From contig JAPKCP010000144.1 of assembly GCA_028822885.1 (NCBI GenBank), forward strand, positions 1 through 8,397: a stretch of 8,397 nt of DNA, read 5' to 3'. A model generated the notes under the pieces. It had not been told where the DNA came from, did no database searches, and saw only the letters and a program-made list of their open reading frames with translations. This DNA is from Yoonia sp. (GTDB lineage Bacteria; Pseudomonadota; Alphaproteobacteria; Rhodobacterales; Rhodobacteraceae). Positions within the stretch are counted from its first letter, which is position 1. The number at the start of each line of letters is the position of its first letter. Positions 1 to 6,130 of this stretch are shown here, piece after piece. Made by a program: the position numbers and the translations under genes.

Positions 1-28
1 TCGCGACGCGCTAGGCTGCACCCAATCC

Positions 29-58
29 AAACGGCAGGCACATAGCAGCTTGCCGTTT
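29..58. terminator. Inverted repeat, possible terminator of an off-window gene
   Basis: A perfect 8-bp inverted repeat (AAACGGCA at 29-36 and TGCCGTTT at 51-58) encloses a 14-nt loop. It lies upstream of the pyrophosphatase promoter, where the terminator of a neighbouring gene could sit. No clear T-run follows on either strand; only the three Ts of the stem end are present. Its role is therefore an inference. No coding region can be supported in bases 1-129. Confidence 0.3.
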
Positions 59-65
59 AGGCCCC

Positions 66-93
66 GTGACAAAACCCATCTGCCTGCTATAAC
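66..93 (+). promoter_or_regulatory. Predicted sigma-70 promoter for ppaC
   Basis: GTGACA at 66-71 (5 of 6 to TTGACA) is followed by a 16-nt spacer and TATAAC at 88-93 (5 of 6 to TATAAT). TGC at 85-87 supplies an extended -10 TGn. Transcription would begin near 100, giving a leader of about 30 nt before the ATG at 130. The prediction is by eye only. Confidence 0.5.
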
Positions 94-129
94 GCGGCCA
101 AATTCGTCAGTATTATAGGTTTTTGACAC

Positions 130-1050
130 ATGACAACGCTCGTTTTCGGCCACAAAGCGCCAGACACTGATTCACTCGGCTCTGCTCTGATATGGGAATG
201 GTTCATTAACCATACAGGTGGCGACGCGAAGGCCGCCCTGCTTGGGACGCCCAATACCGAGGCTGCATTTGTGGCCGCCCGTTGGGGCTTTGCATTGCCA
301 GAGATTATCGCAGATGTTGCCGACGGCCAAGACTGCGTCATCGTGGACACAAATAACCCAGCAGAATTGCCTGCAAATATCAACGGCGCAAACGTCACCG
401 CGATCATCGACCACCACAAATTGGTCGGCGGTCTGGAAACATCTGGCCCGATCGACATCACGATCCGTCCATTGGCGTGTACCGCAACAATTATGTACGA
501 TCTGATGGCTGGCCACGAAGCCCACATGCCGGAAGCCGTCAAAGGCTTGATGCTATCTTGCATTATTTCTGACACGCTAGAATTCCGGTCCCCAACCACA
601 ACTGCCGTCGACAAAGCACTGGCCGAAAAGCTGGCCGCAGACCTTGGCATTGATCTGTCCGCCTATGCGTCCGAAATGTTTGAAGCGAAATCCGACATTT
701 CTGAATTTTCAGACGCCGAACTTTTGCGGATGGACAGCAAGGAATACGCTGTCGGTGATACTAAATTCCGGGTGTCGGTTCTGGAAACCACCGCGCCAAA
801 AATCGTGCTGGACCGCAAGGCAAGCATCATGGCCTCAATGACTGACGTTGCAAAAGAAGACGGTGTTGATCAGGTACTTTTGTTCGTCGTGGACATCCTG
901 AATGAAGAAGCAACAATGATGATCCCGAATGCGCTTTCAAAAACAGTAGCTGAAGCATCGTTTGGTGCTACAGTATCTGGCGACACCGTTGTGCTGCCCG
1001 GCGTGATGAGCCGCAAAAAGCAGATCATTCCGAACTTGAAAACGGCCTAA
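130..1050 (+). CDS. ppaC: Manganese-dependent (family II) inorganic pyrophosphatase
   Basis: This 306-residue protein hydrolyses pyrophosphate to two phosphates in the cytoplasm, pulling forward reactions that release PPi. Family II enzymes are Mn/Co-activated DHH-superfamily proteins, unrelated to the common family I Ppa. The metal-site motifs are visible in order: GHKAPDTDS (His8, Asp12, Asp14), VDTNN (Asp73), DHH (Asp94-His95-His96) and the ISDT Asp148. A C-terminal substrate-binding SRKKQ follows (Ser294, Arg295, Lys296). The length is normal and no regulatory CBS domains are inserted between the metal-site motifs, so this is the compact form. The first motif has GHKAPD where many homologues have GHxNPD. 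The ATG at 130 puts the first motif at residue 7, as expected; only a weak AGG (117-119) precedes it. The gene appears monocistronic. Confidence 0.96.
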   Translation: MTTLVFGHKAPDTDSLGSALIWEWFINHTGGDAKAALLGTPNTEAAFVAARWGFALPEIIADVADGQDCVIVDTNNPAELPANINGANVTAIIDHHKLVGGLETSGPIDITIRPLACTATIMYDLMAGHEAHMPEAVKGLMLSCIISDTLEFRSPTTTAVDKALAEKLAADLGIDLSAYASEMFEAKSDISEFSDAELLRMDSKEYAVGDTKFRVSVLETTAPKIVLDRKASIMASMTDVAKEDGVDQVLLFVVDILNEEATMMIPNALSKTVAEASFGATVSGDTVVLPGVMSRKKQIIPNLKTA

Positions 1051-1064
1051 TTTACAAGATAAAA

Positions 1065-1096
1065 TGCCAGCTTCCATTGATGAATGGAGGCCGGCA
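1065..1096. terminator. Hairpin terminator between ppaC and the minus-strand zinc-ribbon remnant
   Basis: Arms at 1065-1078 and 1083-1096 form a 14-bp stem with one A-C mismatch and one G-U wobble around a GATG loop, 15 nt after the ppaC stop. Downstream on the plus strand there is no T-run. Read on the minus strand, the stem is followed directly by TTTTATCTTG. It is therefore best explained as the terminator of the minus-strand zinc-ribbon gene, possibly acting in both directions. Confidence 0.6.
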
Positions 1097-1126
1097 CACC
1101 ACTGCGCTGATTAGATGATATCGGCC

Positions 1127-1361
1127 TTAAAAATCGAAAAGCTCATCCAGAAATCAACCGCTCTTTCGCTTACGTGACTTTTTGTATCCGCGACACCCTT
1201 GGCCGCGCCAGCTCGCGTATTCTGGAGCAGATGCAGCGGCTTCTGAACATTTGATAATTTTATCGCGTTCGCCGCAATCAAGCCGGACACCGCGACAAGT
1301 CGGGCAATAGTCAATCTCGATTCCGCTACGGTCAGAAAACAAGATGGCGGCACGAACACAT
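1127..1361 (-). pseudogene. Decayed zf-TFIIB-type zinc-ribbon protein
   Basis: The minus strand encodes SDRSGIEIDYCPTCRGV followed by RLDCGERDKII, recognisable as the second half of the small zf-TFIIB zinc-ribbon proteins (typically C-P-x-C, then IDYCPxCRGVWLDRGELDKI). The family's role is unknown. Three kinds of damage are visible. (1) The first Cys knuckle is not in this frame: an ATG at 1361 opens MCSCRHLV in another frame and hits a stop, and moving frame near 1335-1340 restores the SDR segment. (2) A TGA at 1154-1156 interrupts the C-terminus, yet the same frame continues with the readable tail FLDELFDF to a TAA at 1127. (3) The usual W, R and L of GVWLDRGEL are R, C and R here. The longest open piece (1154-1342) could start only at a TTG. 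The usual motifs are recalled from the family, not aligned. Confidence 0.65.
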
Positions 1362-1460
1362 AATCAAAAAAATACAAAACAGGTGTACGCCCTGTGCAAG
1401 TCCAGTGTACGTCATTCACATAGGGCTTTTGCCTCAACTTATGCTTCACAAAGGTTAACC

Positions 1461-2336
1461 ATGACCCAAATCATCACCGCATTTTCTGAGATTTCTGACC
1501 GATATGAAGCCGCTTTTGTTGACCTTTGGGGCTGCCTGCACAACGGCATCGAAGCTCACCCAGCCGCAGTAAAAGCAATGCAAGACTATCGGGCAAAAGG
1601 TGGGGTCGTGATCCTTGTTACAAATTCCCCCCGTCCATGGGATTCAGTGGCGCATCAGATCCTTGAGTTCGGAATTCCAAACGACGCTTGGGACGCCATT
1701 GCAACCTCGGGTGACAGCGCGCGATCCGCGATGTTCCAAGGTATCGTTGGGTCCAAAGTCTGGTTCATGGGCGAAACACCACGCGATGATGACTTCTTCA
1801 AGCCGTCGAAAATTCTCGATAACCCAGTTGATATTAACAAAGTATCCTTAGAAGAGGCAGAAGGCATTGTGTGCTGCGGCCCCTTTGACACTACGGCCAA
1901 CGTGGACGTGAACCGCCCGCAGTTTTTATACGCCAAAGAAAAAGGCCTCAAACTGCTTTGCGCGAACCCTGACATCATCGTGGACCGGGGCGACGTACGC
2001 CAATGGTGCGCGGGTGCGTTGGCAGCATTGTACACCGAAATGGGCGGCGAAAGTCTCTACTTTGGGAAACCGCACCCCCCGATCTATGACTTGGCCAAAC
2101 GACGGCTTGCTGCGTTAGGAAAGTCTGTGTCCGATGGTGATATCATCTGCATCGGCGACGGGATTCGCACTGACGTGCTTGGCGGTCTCCAAGAAAACCT
2201 TGATACGCTGTTCATCACAGGGGGGTTGGCCGCGCTTGAAACAAAAACCGACCACCAGCCTGATGCACAAGCACTAAGCGACTATTTAGAAACAGAAAAA
2301 ATGTCTGCGACGTTTAGCATCGGACATTTGCGGTAA
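1461..2336 (+). CDS. TIGR01459-type HAD-IIA family hydrolase
   Basis: This 291-residue cytoplasmic HAD-superfamily protein belongs to subfamily IIA (the NagD/phosphoglycolate phosphatase type). Its physiological substrate is not known. Motif I is VDLWGCLHNG with nucleophile Asp21; motif II is VTNS (Thr54-Asn55); the motif III Lys is Lys203 in FGKPHPP; motif IV is IGDGIRTD (Asp233, Asp238). A C2-type cap fills the middle. Motif I carries Trp23 where most HAD phosphatases have the second Asp (DxD), which I recall as usual in this subgroup. The start is set at the ATG at 1461, preceded by AAGG (1451-1454) with 6-nt spacing; it gives the normal length and a plausible N-terminus. An in-frame ATG at 1344 would add 39 residues lying over the antisense pseudogene. 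This is the first gene of the five-gene plus-strand run. Confidence 0.92.
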   Translation: MTQIITAFSEISDRYEAAFVDLWGCLHNGIEAHPAAVKAMQDYRAKGGVVILVTNSPRPWDSVAHQILEFGIPNDAWDAIATSGDSARSAMFQGIVGSKVWFMGETPRDDDFFKPSKILDNPVDINKVSLEEAEGIVCCGPFDTTANVDVNRPQFLYAKEKGLKLLCANPDIIVDRGDVRQWCAGALAALYTEMGGESLYFGKPHPPIYDLAKRRLAALGKSVSDGDIICIGDGIRTDVLGGLQENLDTLFITGGLAALETKTDHQPDAQALSDYLETEKMSATFSIGHLR

Positions 2337-2368
2337 AACATAACCCTTGATCTTTCTGCGCCTGCGAA

Positions 2369-2412
2369 GTAATAAAGTTTCAAATCTAATGCCTAATTCA
2401 GGCTTTTATTAC
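2369..2412 (+). other. Inverted repeat with inner hairpin in the HAD-MaoC gap
   Basis: GTAATAAA (2369-2376) and TTTATTAC (2405-2412) are perfect 8-bp arms. Between them sits a short GCCT-AATTC-AGGC hairpin (2391-2403) followed by TTTTATT. The element lies in the 90-nt gap and ends just before the MaoC ribosome-binding site (AAGGA, 2416-2420). It could be a weak terminator or attenuator after the HAD gene, or a translation-control element. The inner stem is only 4 bp, so termination would be inefficient. Confidence 0.35.
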
Positions 2413-2426
2413 CTCAAGGACGCAGA

Positions 2427-2870
2427 ATGTTGGACAATGCACCGCGCGGAACGATCTGTATCGAAGACATTGAAATTGGCATGGTTCGGTCGCTGCGCAA
2501 ACAGGTCACTGACCGTGACATCGAATTGTTTGCAGAGGTATCCACTGATCGGAACCCTGTTCACCTTGATGATGATTATGCCCACGACACGATCTTTGGC
2601 GGGCGCATCGCACACGGAATGCTGACGGCGGGCCTAATTTCTGCCGTCATCGGGGAACAGCTTCCGGGTCACGGGACGGTTTACCTTGGCCAAAGCCTGA
2701 AATTCTTGGCCCCTGTGCGTCCCGACGACGTTGTTCTGGCAGAGGTCGAAGTCATCGAAATTGATCACGCTAGACGGCGTGTCAAAATGGAAACGCGCTG
2801 TCTTGTGAACGGTAAAAAGGTGCTTGTGGGCGAGGCGACAGTTCTGGCCCCATCCCGTAAGTTCGACTAG
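2427..2870 (+). CDS. MaoC family (R-specific enoyl-CoA hydratase-like) protein
   Basis: This 147-residue single hot-dog-fold protein resembles MaoC/PhaJ-type (R)-specific enoyl-acyl hydratases, which add water across a 2-enoyl-CoA or acyl-ACP double bond. The hydratase-2 signature is readable: FAEVSTDRNPVHLDDDYA, with candidate catalytic Asp41 and His46. It is followed by FGGRIAHGMLTAGLIS (from residue 57) and LKFLAPVRPDD, the strand shared by the family. The length is typical for a one-domain member that works as a dimer. The ATG has a good AAGGA 6 nt upstream (2416-2420). The gene is 90 nt after the HAD gene and 36 nt before ribF, so co-transcription is likely although no functional link to flavins is evident. 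The exact acyl substrate cannot be told from sequence. Confidence 0.93.
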   Translation: MLDNAPRGTICIEDIEIGMVRSLRKQVTDRDIELFAEVSTDRNPVHLDDDYAHDTIFGGRIAHGMLTAGLISAVIGEQLPGHGTVYLGQSLKFLAPVRPDDVVLAEVEVIEIDHARRRVKMETRCLVNGKKVLVGEATVLAPSRKFD

Positions 2871-2906
2871 GCTTGCACGCCCTTTCGCGTCAGGTTACGG
2901 ACGTCC

Positions 2907-3845
2907 ATGCGTATCATCCGAGACACTTTATTCATTGATCCTATCGACCGCGGTGCAGCTGCGGCGATCGGTAATTTCGACGGCGTTCATCTTGGCCACC
3001 AGTCGGTTATTGATTTAGCGCGCGACGCTGCAAAAGACGCGGATGCACCGCTGGGCATCATGACCTTTGAACCACATCCGCGCAGTTATTTCTCCAATGA
3101 TCCAAACCCCTTCCGGCTAATGAACGCAGAAGCCAAGGCGAACTGTTTGGCTAGCCTTGGCGTTGAAAAACTGTACGAAGTTCCATTCAACGCAGCCCTC
3201 GCAGCGTTGACACCACGCGAGTTCGCGCAGCAGATTATCGCCGATAGCCTTGGCCTAAAACACGTCGTTGTCGGTAGTGATTTTTGTTTTGGTAAGGGAC
3301 GCGCAGGAACGGCTAAAGACCTACAAGCATTTGGGGCTGATATGGGGTTTGGCGTGACCATTGCACCAATGAAATCAATTGCAACGGCTGAAGTGTCATC
3401 GACTGCAATCCGTACCGCGCTGACAGAAGGGCGCCCACGCGATGCGGCGGCGATGCTTGGCCACTGGCACCGTATCGAAGGCGACGTAATCCGGGGGGAA
3501 CAACGCGGCCGCGAGCTAGGCTATCCGACCGCAAACATGTCGACCACAGACTTGCACCAACCCAAATTTGGCGTCTACGCCGTCAAAGCCAATGTTCTGA
3601 ACGGGCCACACGAGGGCAGCTATAATGGCGCGGCCTCTATCGGCGTGCGTCCGATGTTTGGTGAGAATGTCCCAAATTGTGAGACGTTCATCTTCGATTT
3701 TAAGGGCGATTTATACGGGGCGACAATATCTATAGCCCTCGTGGATTACCTACGCCCAGAGCTGAAGTTCGATGGCCTTGATGCCCTGATCACCCAAATG
3801 GACGCCGATTGCGCCCAAGCACGCGAGATTTTGTCAAATGCCTGA
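2907..3845 (+). CDS. ribF: Bifunctional riboflavin kinase / FAD synthetase
   Basis: This 312-residue cytoplasmic enzyme phosphorylates riboflavin to FMN and adenylylates FMN to FAD. The N-terminal FAD synthetase (nucleotidyltransferase) module covers roughly residues 15-155. It has IGNFDGVHLGHQ (Gly22 to His31, the HxGH-like ATP site), MTFEPHP, VVGSDFCFGKGRAG and the SSTAIR motif at 164-169. The C-terminal riboflavin kinase barrel starts near 178, with GELGYPTAN-like GRELGYPTAN (191-200), FGVYAV, YNGAASIGVRPMFGE and ETFIFDF. Length and domain order are normal. The ribosome-binding site is weak (ACGGA or CAGG upstream of 2907). The reading frame ends 8 nt inside the next gene, suggesting coupled translation. 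I see no FMN riboswitch upstream; the 36-nt gap is too short for one. Confidence 0.97.
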   Translation: MRIIRDTLFIDPIDRGAAAAIGNFDGVHLGHQSVIDLARDAAKDADAPLGIMTFEPHPRSYFSNDPNPFRLMNAEAKANCLASLGVEKLYEVPFNAALAALTPREFAQQIIADSLGLKHVVVGSDFCFGKGRAGTAKDLQAFGADMGFGVTIAPMKSIATAEVSSTAIRTALTEGRPRDAAAMLGHWHRIEGDVIRGEQRGRELGYPTANMSTTDLHQPKFGVYAVKANVLNGPHEGSYNGAASIGVRPMFGENVPNCETFIFDFKGDLYGATISIALVDYLRPELKFDGLDALITQMDADCAQAREILSNA

Positions 3846-4305
3846 TATCCCCCGCGACGGCCTTGCAGACAAGTTTTGGGAGAACAAACCTCTCACGAAA
3901 ATGAACCAAGCCGAATGGGAAGCGGTCTGCGATGGCTGTGGCAAATGCTGCCTGAACAAGCTTGAGGACGAAGACACCGGCGAGGTCGTGATGACGCGCA
4001 TCGCTTGCCGCCTTCTCGACAATGAAACCTGCCTATGCGCCCAATACCCAATCCGTCATCAATTTGTACCTGAGTGCATCGTTTTGACCCCTAAGACACT
4101 GGAAGAAAACATGTATTGGCTGCCGCAAACCTGCGGTTATCGCCTGCTATCAGAAGGCCGCCCACTTTATGATTGGCACCCATTGATCGCGGGCAACAGC
4201 GATGCAATCCACGAGGCTGGCGTCACAATGCAGGGCCGCACAATTCCCGAATTCGAAATTGATGAAGACGATTGGGAAGACCATATCATTGAGGAGCCTA
4301 CATAG
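3838..4305 (+). CDS. YcgN-family (UPF0260) cysteine-cluster protein
   Basis: This 155-residue protein resembles Escherichia coli YcgN across its whole length: FWENKPLTKMNQAEWEAVCDGCGKCC, then TRIACRLLD, CLCAQYPIR, FVPECIVLTP, WLPQTCGYRLL and WHPL. Nine cysteines (31, 34, 37, 38, 57, 65, 67, 80, 99) follow the family pattern and suggest an Fe-S cluster or zinc site. The biochemical role is unknown. The C-terminus is strongly acidic. The ATG at 3838 overlaps the end of ribF by 8 nt and has no strong Shine-Dalgarno of its own. It is still preferred because the next Met (residue 22) would remove the conserved FW segment. Its stop TAG shares the G with the GTG start of the next gene. Confidence 0.93.
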   Translation: MPDIPRDGLADKFWENKPLTKMNQAEWEAVCDGCGKCCLNKLEDEDTGEVVMTRIACRLLDNETCLCAQYPIRHQFVPECIVLTPKTLEENMYWLPQTCGYRLLSEGRPLYDWHPLIAGNSDAIHEAGVTMQGRTIPEFEIDEDDWEDHIIEEPT

Positions 4306-5351
4306 TGTTTTTTGCATCCGACAACGCAGGCCCAGCACACCCCAAAGTCATGGAATCGCTGATAAAAGCCAATGCAGGCTACAGATCTGGCTACGGTGCT
4401 GATGCCGAGATGGATATCGTCAAAGCCCAAATTCGCGACACATTTGAAGCGCCAGAGGCCGCAGTTTTTTTGGTAGCAACAGGCACAGCTGCAAACGCTA
4501 TCTTGTTGGCGACAATGGCAAATCCTTGGGATACGATATTTTGCTCGCCGATGGCCCATATCCATGAAGATGAATGCAATGCCCCAGAGTTTTATAGCAA
4601 CGCAAAGCTAACATTGGTTCCTGCTGAACATGCTAAAATGACGCCTGCGTCCCTGCGCACTGCGATCCAGACTGAGCAAACGCGCGGCGTTCACGGCCCA
4701 CAACGCGGCCCGGTTTCAATCACCCAAGTCACCGAAATGGGAACAGTCCACACCTTGGACGAATTGCACGCACTGACAAGCGTGGCCCGCGAATTTGACT
4801 GTAAAGTCCACATGGACGGCGCACGATTCACCAACGCACTTGTGACGCTTGGCTGCACTGCGGCTGAAATGACGTGGAAAGCAGGCATTGACGCTGTCAG
4901 TTTTGGCGGGACCAAAAATGGACTTCTTGGGGTTGAGGCTTGCGTAATCTTCGATCCAAAACTCGCCTGGGAATTTGAACTGCGACGCAAGCGCGGTGGA
5001 CATCTATTTTCAAAACACAGGTATCTCTCTGCGCAGATGCAGGCCTATCTGACGGACGGTCTTTGGCTGGAAATGGCCACAATGGCAAACGTCCACTGTG
5101 CACAATTGGCTGCAGGACTGCGTCAAAACGAACGGGTGACGTTTGTTCAAGAACCAGAAGCTAACATGATTTTCGCCCGCTATCCGCGCCGCGACCACAA
5201 ACGTCTGCTTGATGCGGGCGCGCAGTATTGCGTGACGGGCGGCGATCCCCATCATGGCGACAGTGATGAGGATCTGACAGCCCGGTTCGTCACAGATTGG
5301 TCCACAAAACCACAAGACATCTCACGCTTCTTGGACATCTTGAACGGGTAA
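4305..5351 (+). CDS. ltaE: Low-specificity L-threonine aldolase (PLP enzyme)
   Basis: This 348-residue fold-type I PLP enzyme of the threonine aldolase/beta-eliminating lyase family cleaves L-threonine or allo-threonine to glycine and acetaldehyde. It opens with FFASDNAGPAHPKVMESL and GYGADAE, then FLVATGTAANA (phosphate-binding region), SPMAHIHEDE (His85, a candidate PLP-stacking residue) and HMDGARFTNA (Asp171, Arg174). The Schiff-base lysine is Lys204 in SFGGTKNG. Length is normal. The start is GTG at 4305, overlapping the previous TAG by one base (TAGTG), with GAGGAG at 4291-4296 as a good ribosome-binding site inside ycgN. This arrangement is typical of translational coupling. It is the last gene of the plus-strand run, ending ahead of a GC-rich hairpin. 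Stereospecificity is assigned from family resemblance only. Confidence 0.94.
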   Translation: MFFASDNAGPAHPKVMESLIKANAGYRSGYGADAEMDIVKAQIRDTFEAPEAAVFLVATGTAANAILLATMANPWDTIFCSPMAHIHEDECNAPEFYSNAKLTLVPAEHAKMTPASLRTAIQTEQTRGVHGPQRGPVSITQVTEMGTVHTLDELHALTSVAREFDCKVHMDGARFTNALVTLGCTAAEMTWKAGIDAVSFGGTKNGLLGVEACVIFDPKLAWEFELRRKRGGHLFSKHRYLSAQMQAYLTDGLWLEMATMANVHCAQLAAGLRQNERVTFVQEPEANMIFARYPRRDHKRLLDAGAQYCVTGGDPHHGDSDEDLTARFVTDWSTKPQDISRFLDILNG

Positions 5352-5381
5352 GTCTGCGCCCTTCATTTGGCTAGAACAACT

Positions 5382-5407
5382 CCGGGGGTGCGGGGGCTGG
5401 CCCCCGC
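5382..5407. repeat. GC-rich palindromic element between convergent genes
   Basis: A perfect GCGGGGG (5390-5396) and CCCCCGC (5401-5407) stem closes a CTGG loop and is preceded by CCGGGGGT (5382-5389), which can compete for the C-run. It sits in the 71-nt gap between the convergent threonine aldolase and isomerase genes, so it may terminate both. Neither side has a clear T-run. Similar G-run/C-run palindromes occur many times between genes in roseobacters as I recall them, so I treat it as a REP-like repeat; copy number cannot be tested in this window. Confidence 0.5.
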
Positions 5408-5422
5408 TGTCGTTAAGTCAGA

Positions 5423-6019
5423 TCAAACCTGACCCGAAAGATGTGCATCCAAATCGGCCAAACGATCTTCGCCCCAAAACCGTTCGTCACCGTCAGTAAT
5501 AAAGAACGGTGCGCCAAAGACACCGGCATTAATCCCTTGTTCAAGATTTGATGTATATGTCTCGGCACTTGCAAGCATCCCTTTGTCAGCAAGCTCGGCA
5601 TCAAACCCAGTCTCAACCAAACAAGCCCGGATAACATCGTCCTGCGAGATATCTTTTTCGTCCGCCCAACAGGCCCGCGAAATACACGCCACCAGCTTAG
5701 CAACATTCCCACCAGCCGCCTGAGCTGCGATAATAGCATAGGACGCGGGCGCGCCGTTGGTCGGCCAGAATGCAGGTTTTGGATTGATTGGCATCCCAAC
5801 CAAACCAGCCCTACGTCGCAAGTCTTGAAGGCGGTATTCTTGACGGTTTGGGTGACGGTCTTTTGGTGGTATCCCGCCCGTGCGGCCAAATAACTGCATG
5901 ATATCAAGCGGCCTATATGTCAGGGTTGCACCATGCGCCTTTGCAATCTCCTCTGGGCGTGTGCTGCACAGGTAGGTGAAGGGGGAAAGCGTTGCAAAGT
6001 AGTAATCTATATGGGCCAT
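5423..6019 (-). CDS. 2-hydroxychromene-2-carboxylate isomerase-like (DsbA/kappa-GST fold) protein
   Basis: Counting from the chosen start, this 198-residue protein has the thioredoxin-like, DsbA-family fold of 2-hydroxychromene-2-carboxylate isomerases and kappa glutathione transferases. The N-terminus HIDYYFATLSPFTYL carries Ser12, the candidate glutathione-activating residue that replaces the Cys of true oxidoreductases. The PLDIMQLF segment, a helical insert, and the C-terminal GVFGAPFFITDGDERFWGEDRL (from residue 166) are family hallmarks. In naphthalene degraders this enzyme isomerises a ring-cleavage product. No degradation genes are nearby, so the role here is probably a general glutathione-dependent reaction. 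The start is ATG at 6017-6019, preceded by GGAGGA (6024-6029); a longer frame to 6085 adds 22 residues without family resemblance. The gene is convergent with ltaE and divergent from prs. Confidence 0.9.
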   Translation of the reverse strand: MAHIDYYFATLSPFTYLCSTRPEEIAKAHGATLTYRPLDIMQLFGRTGGIPPKDRHPNRQEYRLQDLRRRAGLVGMPINPKPAFWPTNGAPASYAIIAAQAAGGNVAKLVACISRACWADEKDISQDDVIRACLVETGFDAELADKGMLASAETYTSNLEQGINAGVFGAPFFITDGDERFWGEDRLADLDAHLSGQV

Positions 6020-6051
6020 TTGGTCCTCCGAGGCTGCATCATGTTTGCGGG

Positions 6052-6079
6052 ACGGTAGCGGCGTGTTAGGCGGTGTCAA
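6052..6079 (-). promoter_or_regulatory. Predicted promoter for the isomerase gene
   Basis: On the minus strand a perfect TTGACA (6074-6079) is followed, after 16 nt, by TACCGT (6052-6057). The latter keeps the key T1, A2 and T6 of a -10 box but is otherwise weak. Transcription would start near 6045, about 25 nt before the ATG at 6019. If correct, the prs promoter must share this 111-nt divergent gap. For prs only a -10-like TGTAAT (6091-6096) is visible, without a convincing -35. Confidence 0.35.
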
Positions 6080-6130
6080 CGCCACGATTCTGTAATCTGC
6101 AACAGACCGATCGCCAAAGGACCGCGCAAA

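Noticed and set aside
87..650. Long minus-strand open frame opposite ppaC
   Set aside because: It is a shadow of a gene with clear motifs, has no family resemblance, and begins inside the ppaC coding region without a ribosome-binding site.
1381..1430. Short repeats GTGTACG and GCCCTGTG/CACATAGGGC upstream of the HAD gene
   Set aside because: The arms are short and imperfect, with mismatched spacing; this is within what chance allows in a decayed intergenic region.
1415..1445. TTCACA (1415-1420) and TATGCT (1440-1445) as a promoter for the HAD gene
   Set aside because: The spacer is 19 nt, and the start point would fall on or after the ribosome-binding site at 1451-1454.
1111..1449. Minus-strand open frame of 112 codons in the gap between ppaC and the HAD gene
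   Set aside because: It crosses the zinc-ribbon remnant in a different frame and its translation has no recognisable motif. The neighbouring frame holds the family signature.
1344..1460. N-terminal extension of the HAD hydrolase from an in-frame ATG at 1344
   Set aside because: The 39 extra residues show no family resemblance, lack a ribosome-binding site and overlap the antisense zinc-ribbon remnant. The ATG at 1461 has AAGG at proper spacing and gives the normal length.
4167..4565. Minus-strand open frame across the ycgN-ltaE junction
   Set aside because: Both plus-strand genes here are well supported. The antisense translation is rich in Cys and His only because of codon shadowing, and no motif fits.
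6020..6085. Upstream extension of the isomerase to 6085
   Set aside because: The extra 22 residues lie before a strong GGAGGA site and would overlap the predicted promoter. The family begins at the HIDYYF strand.
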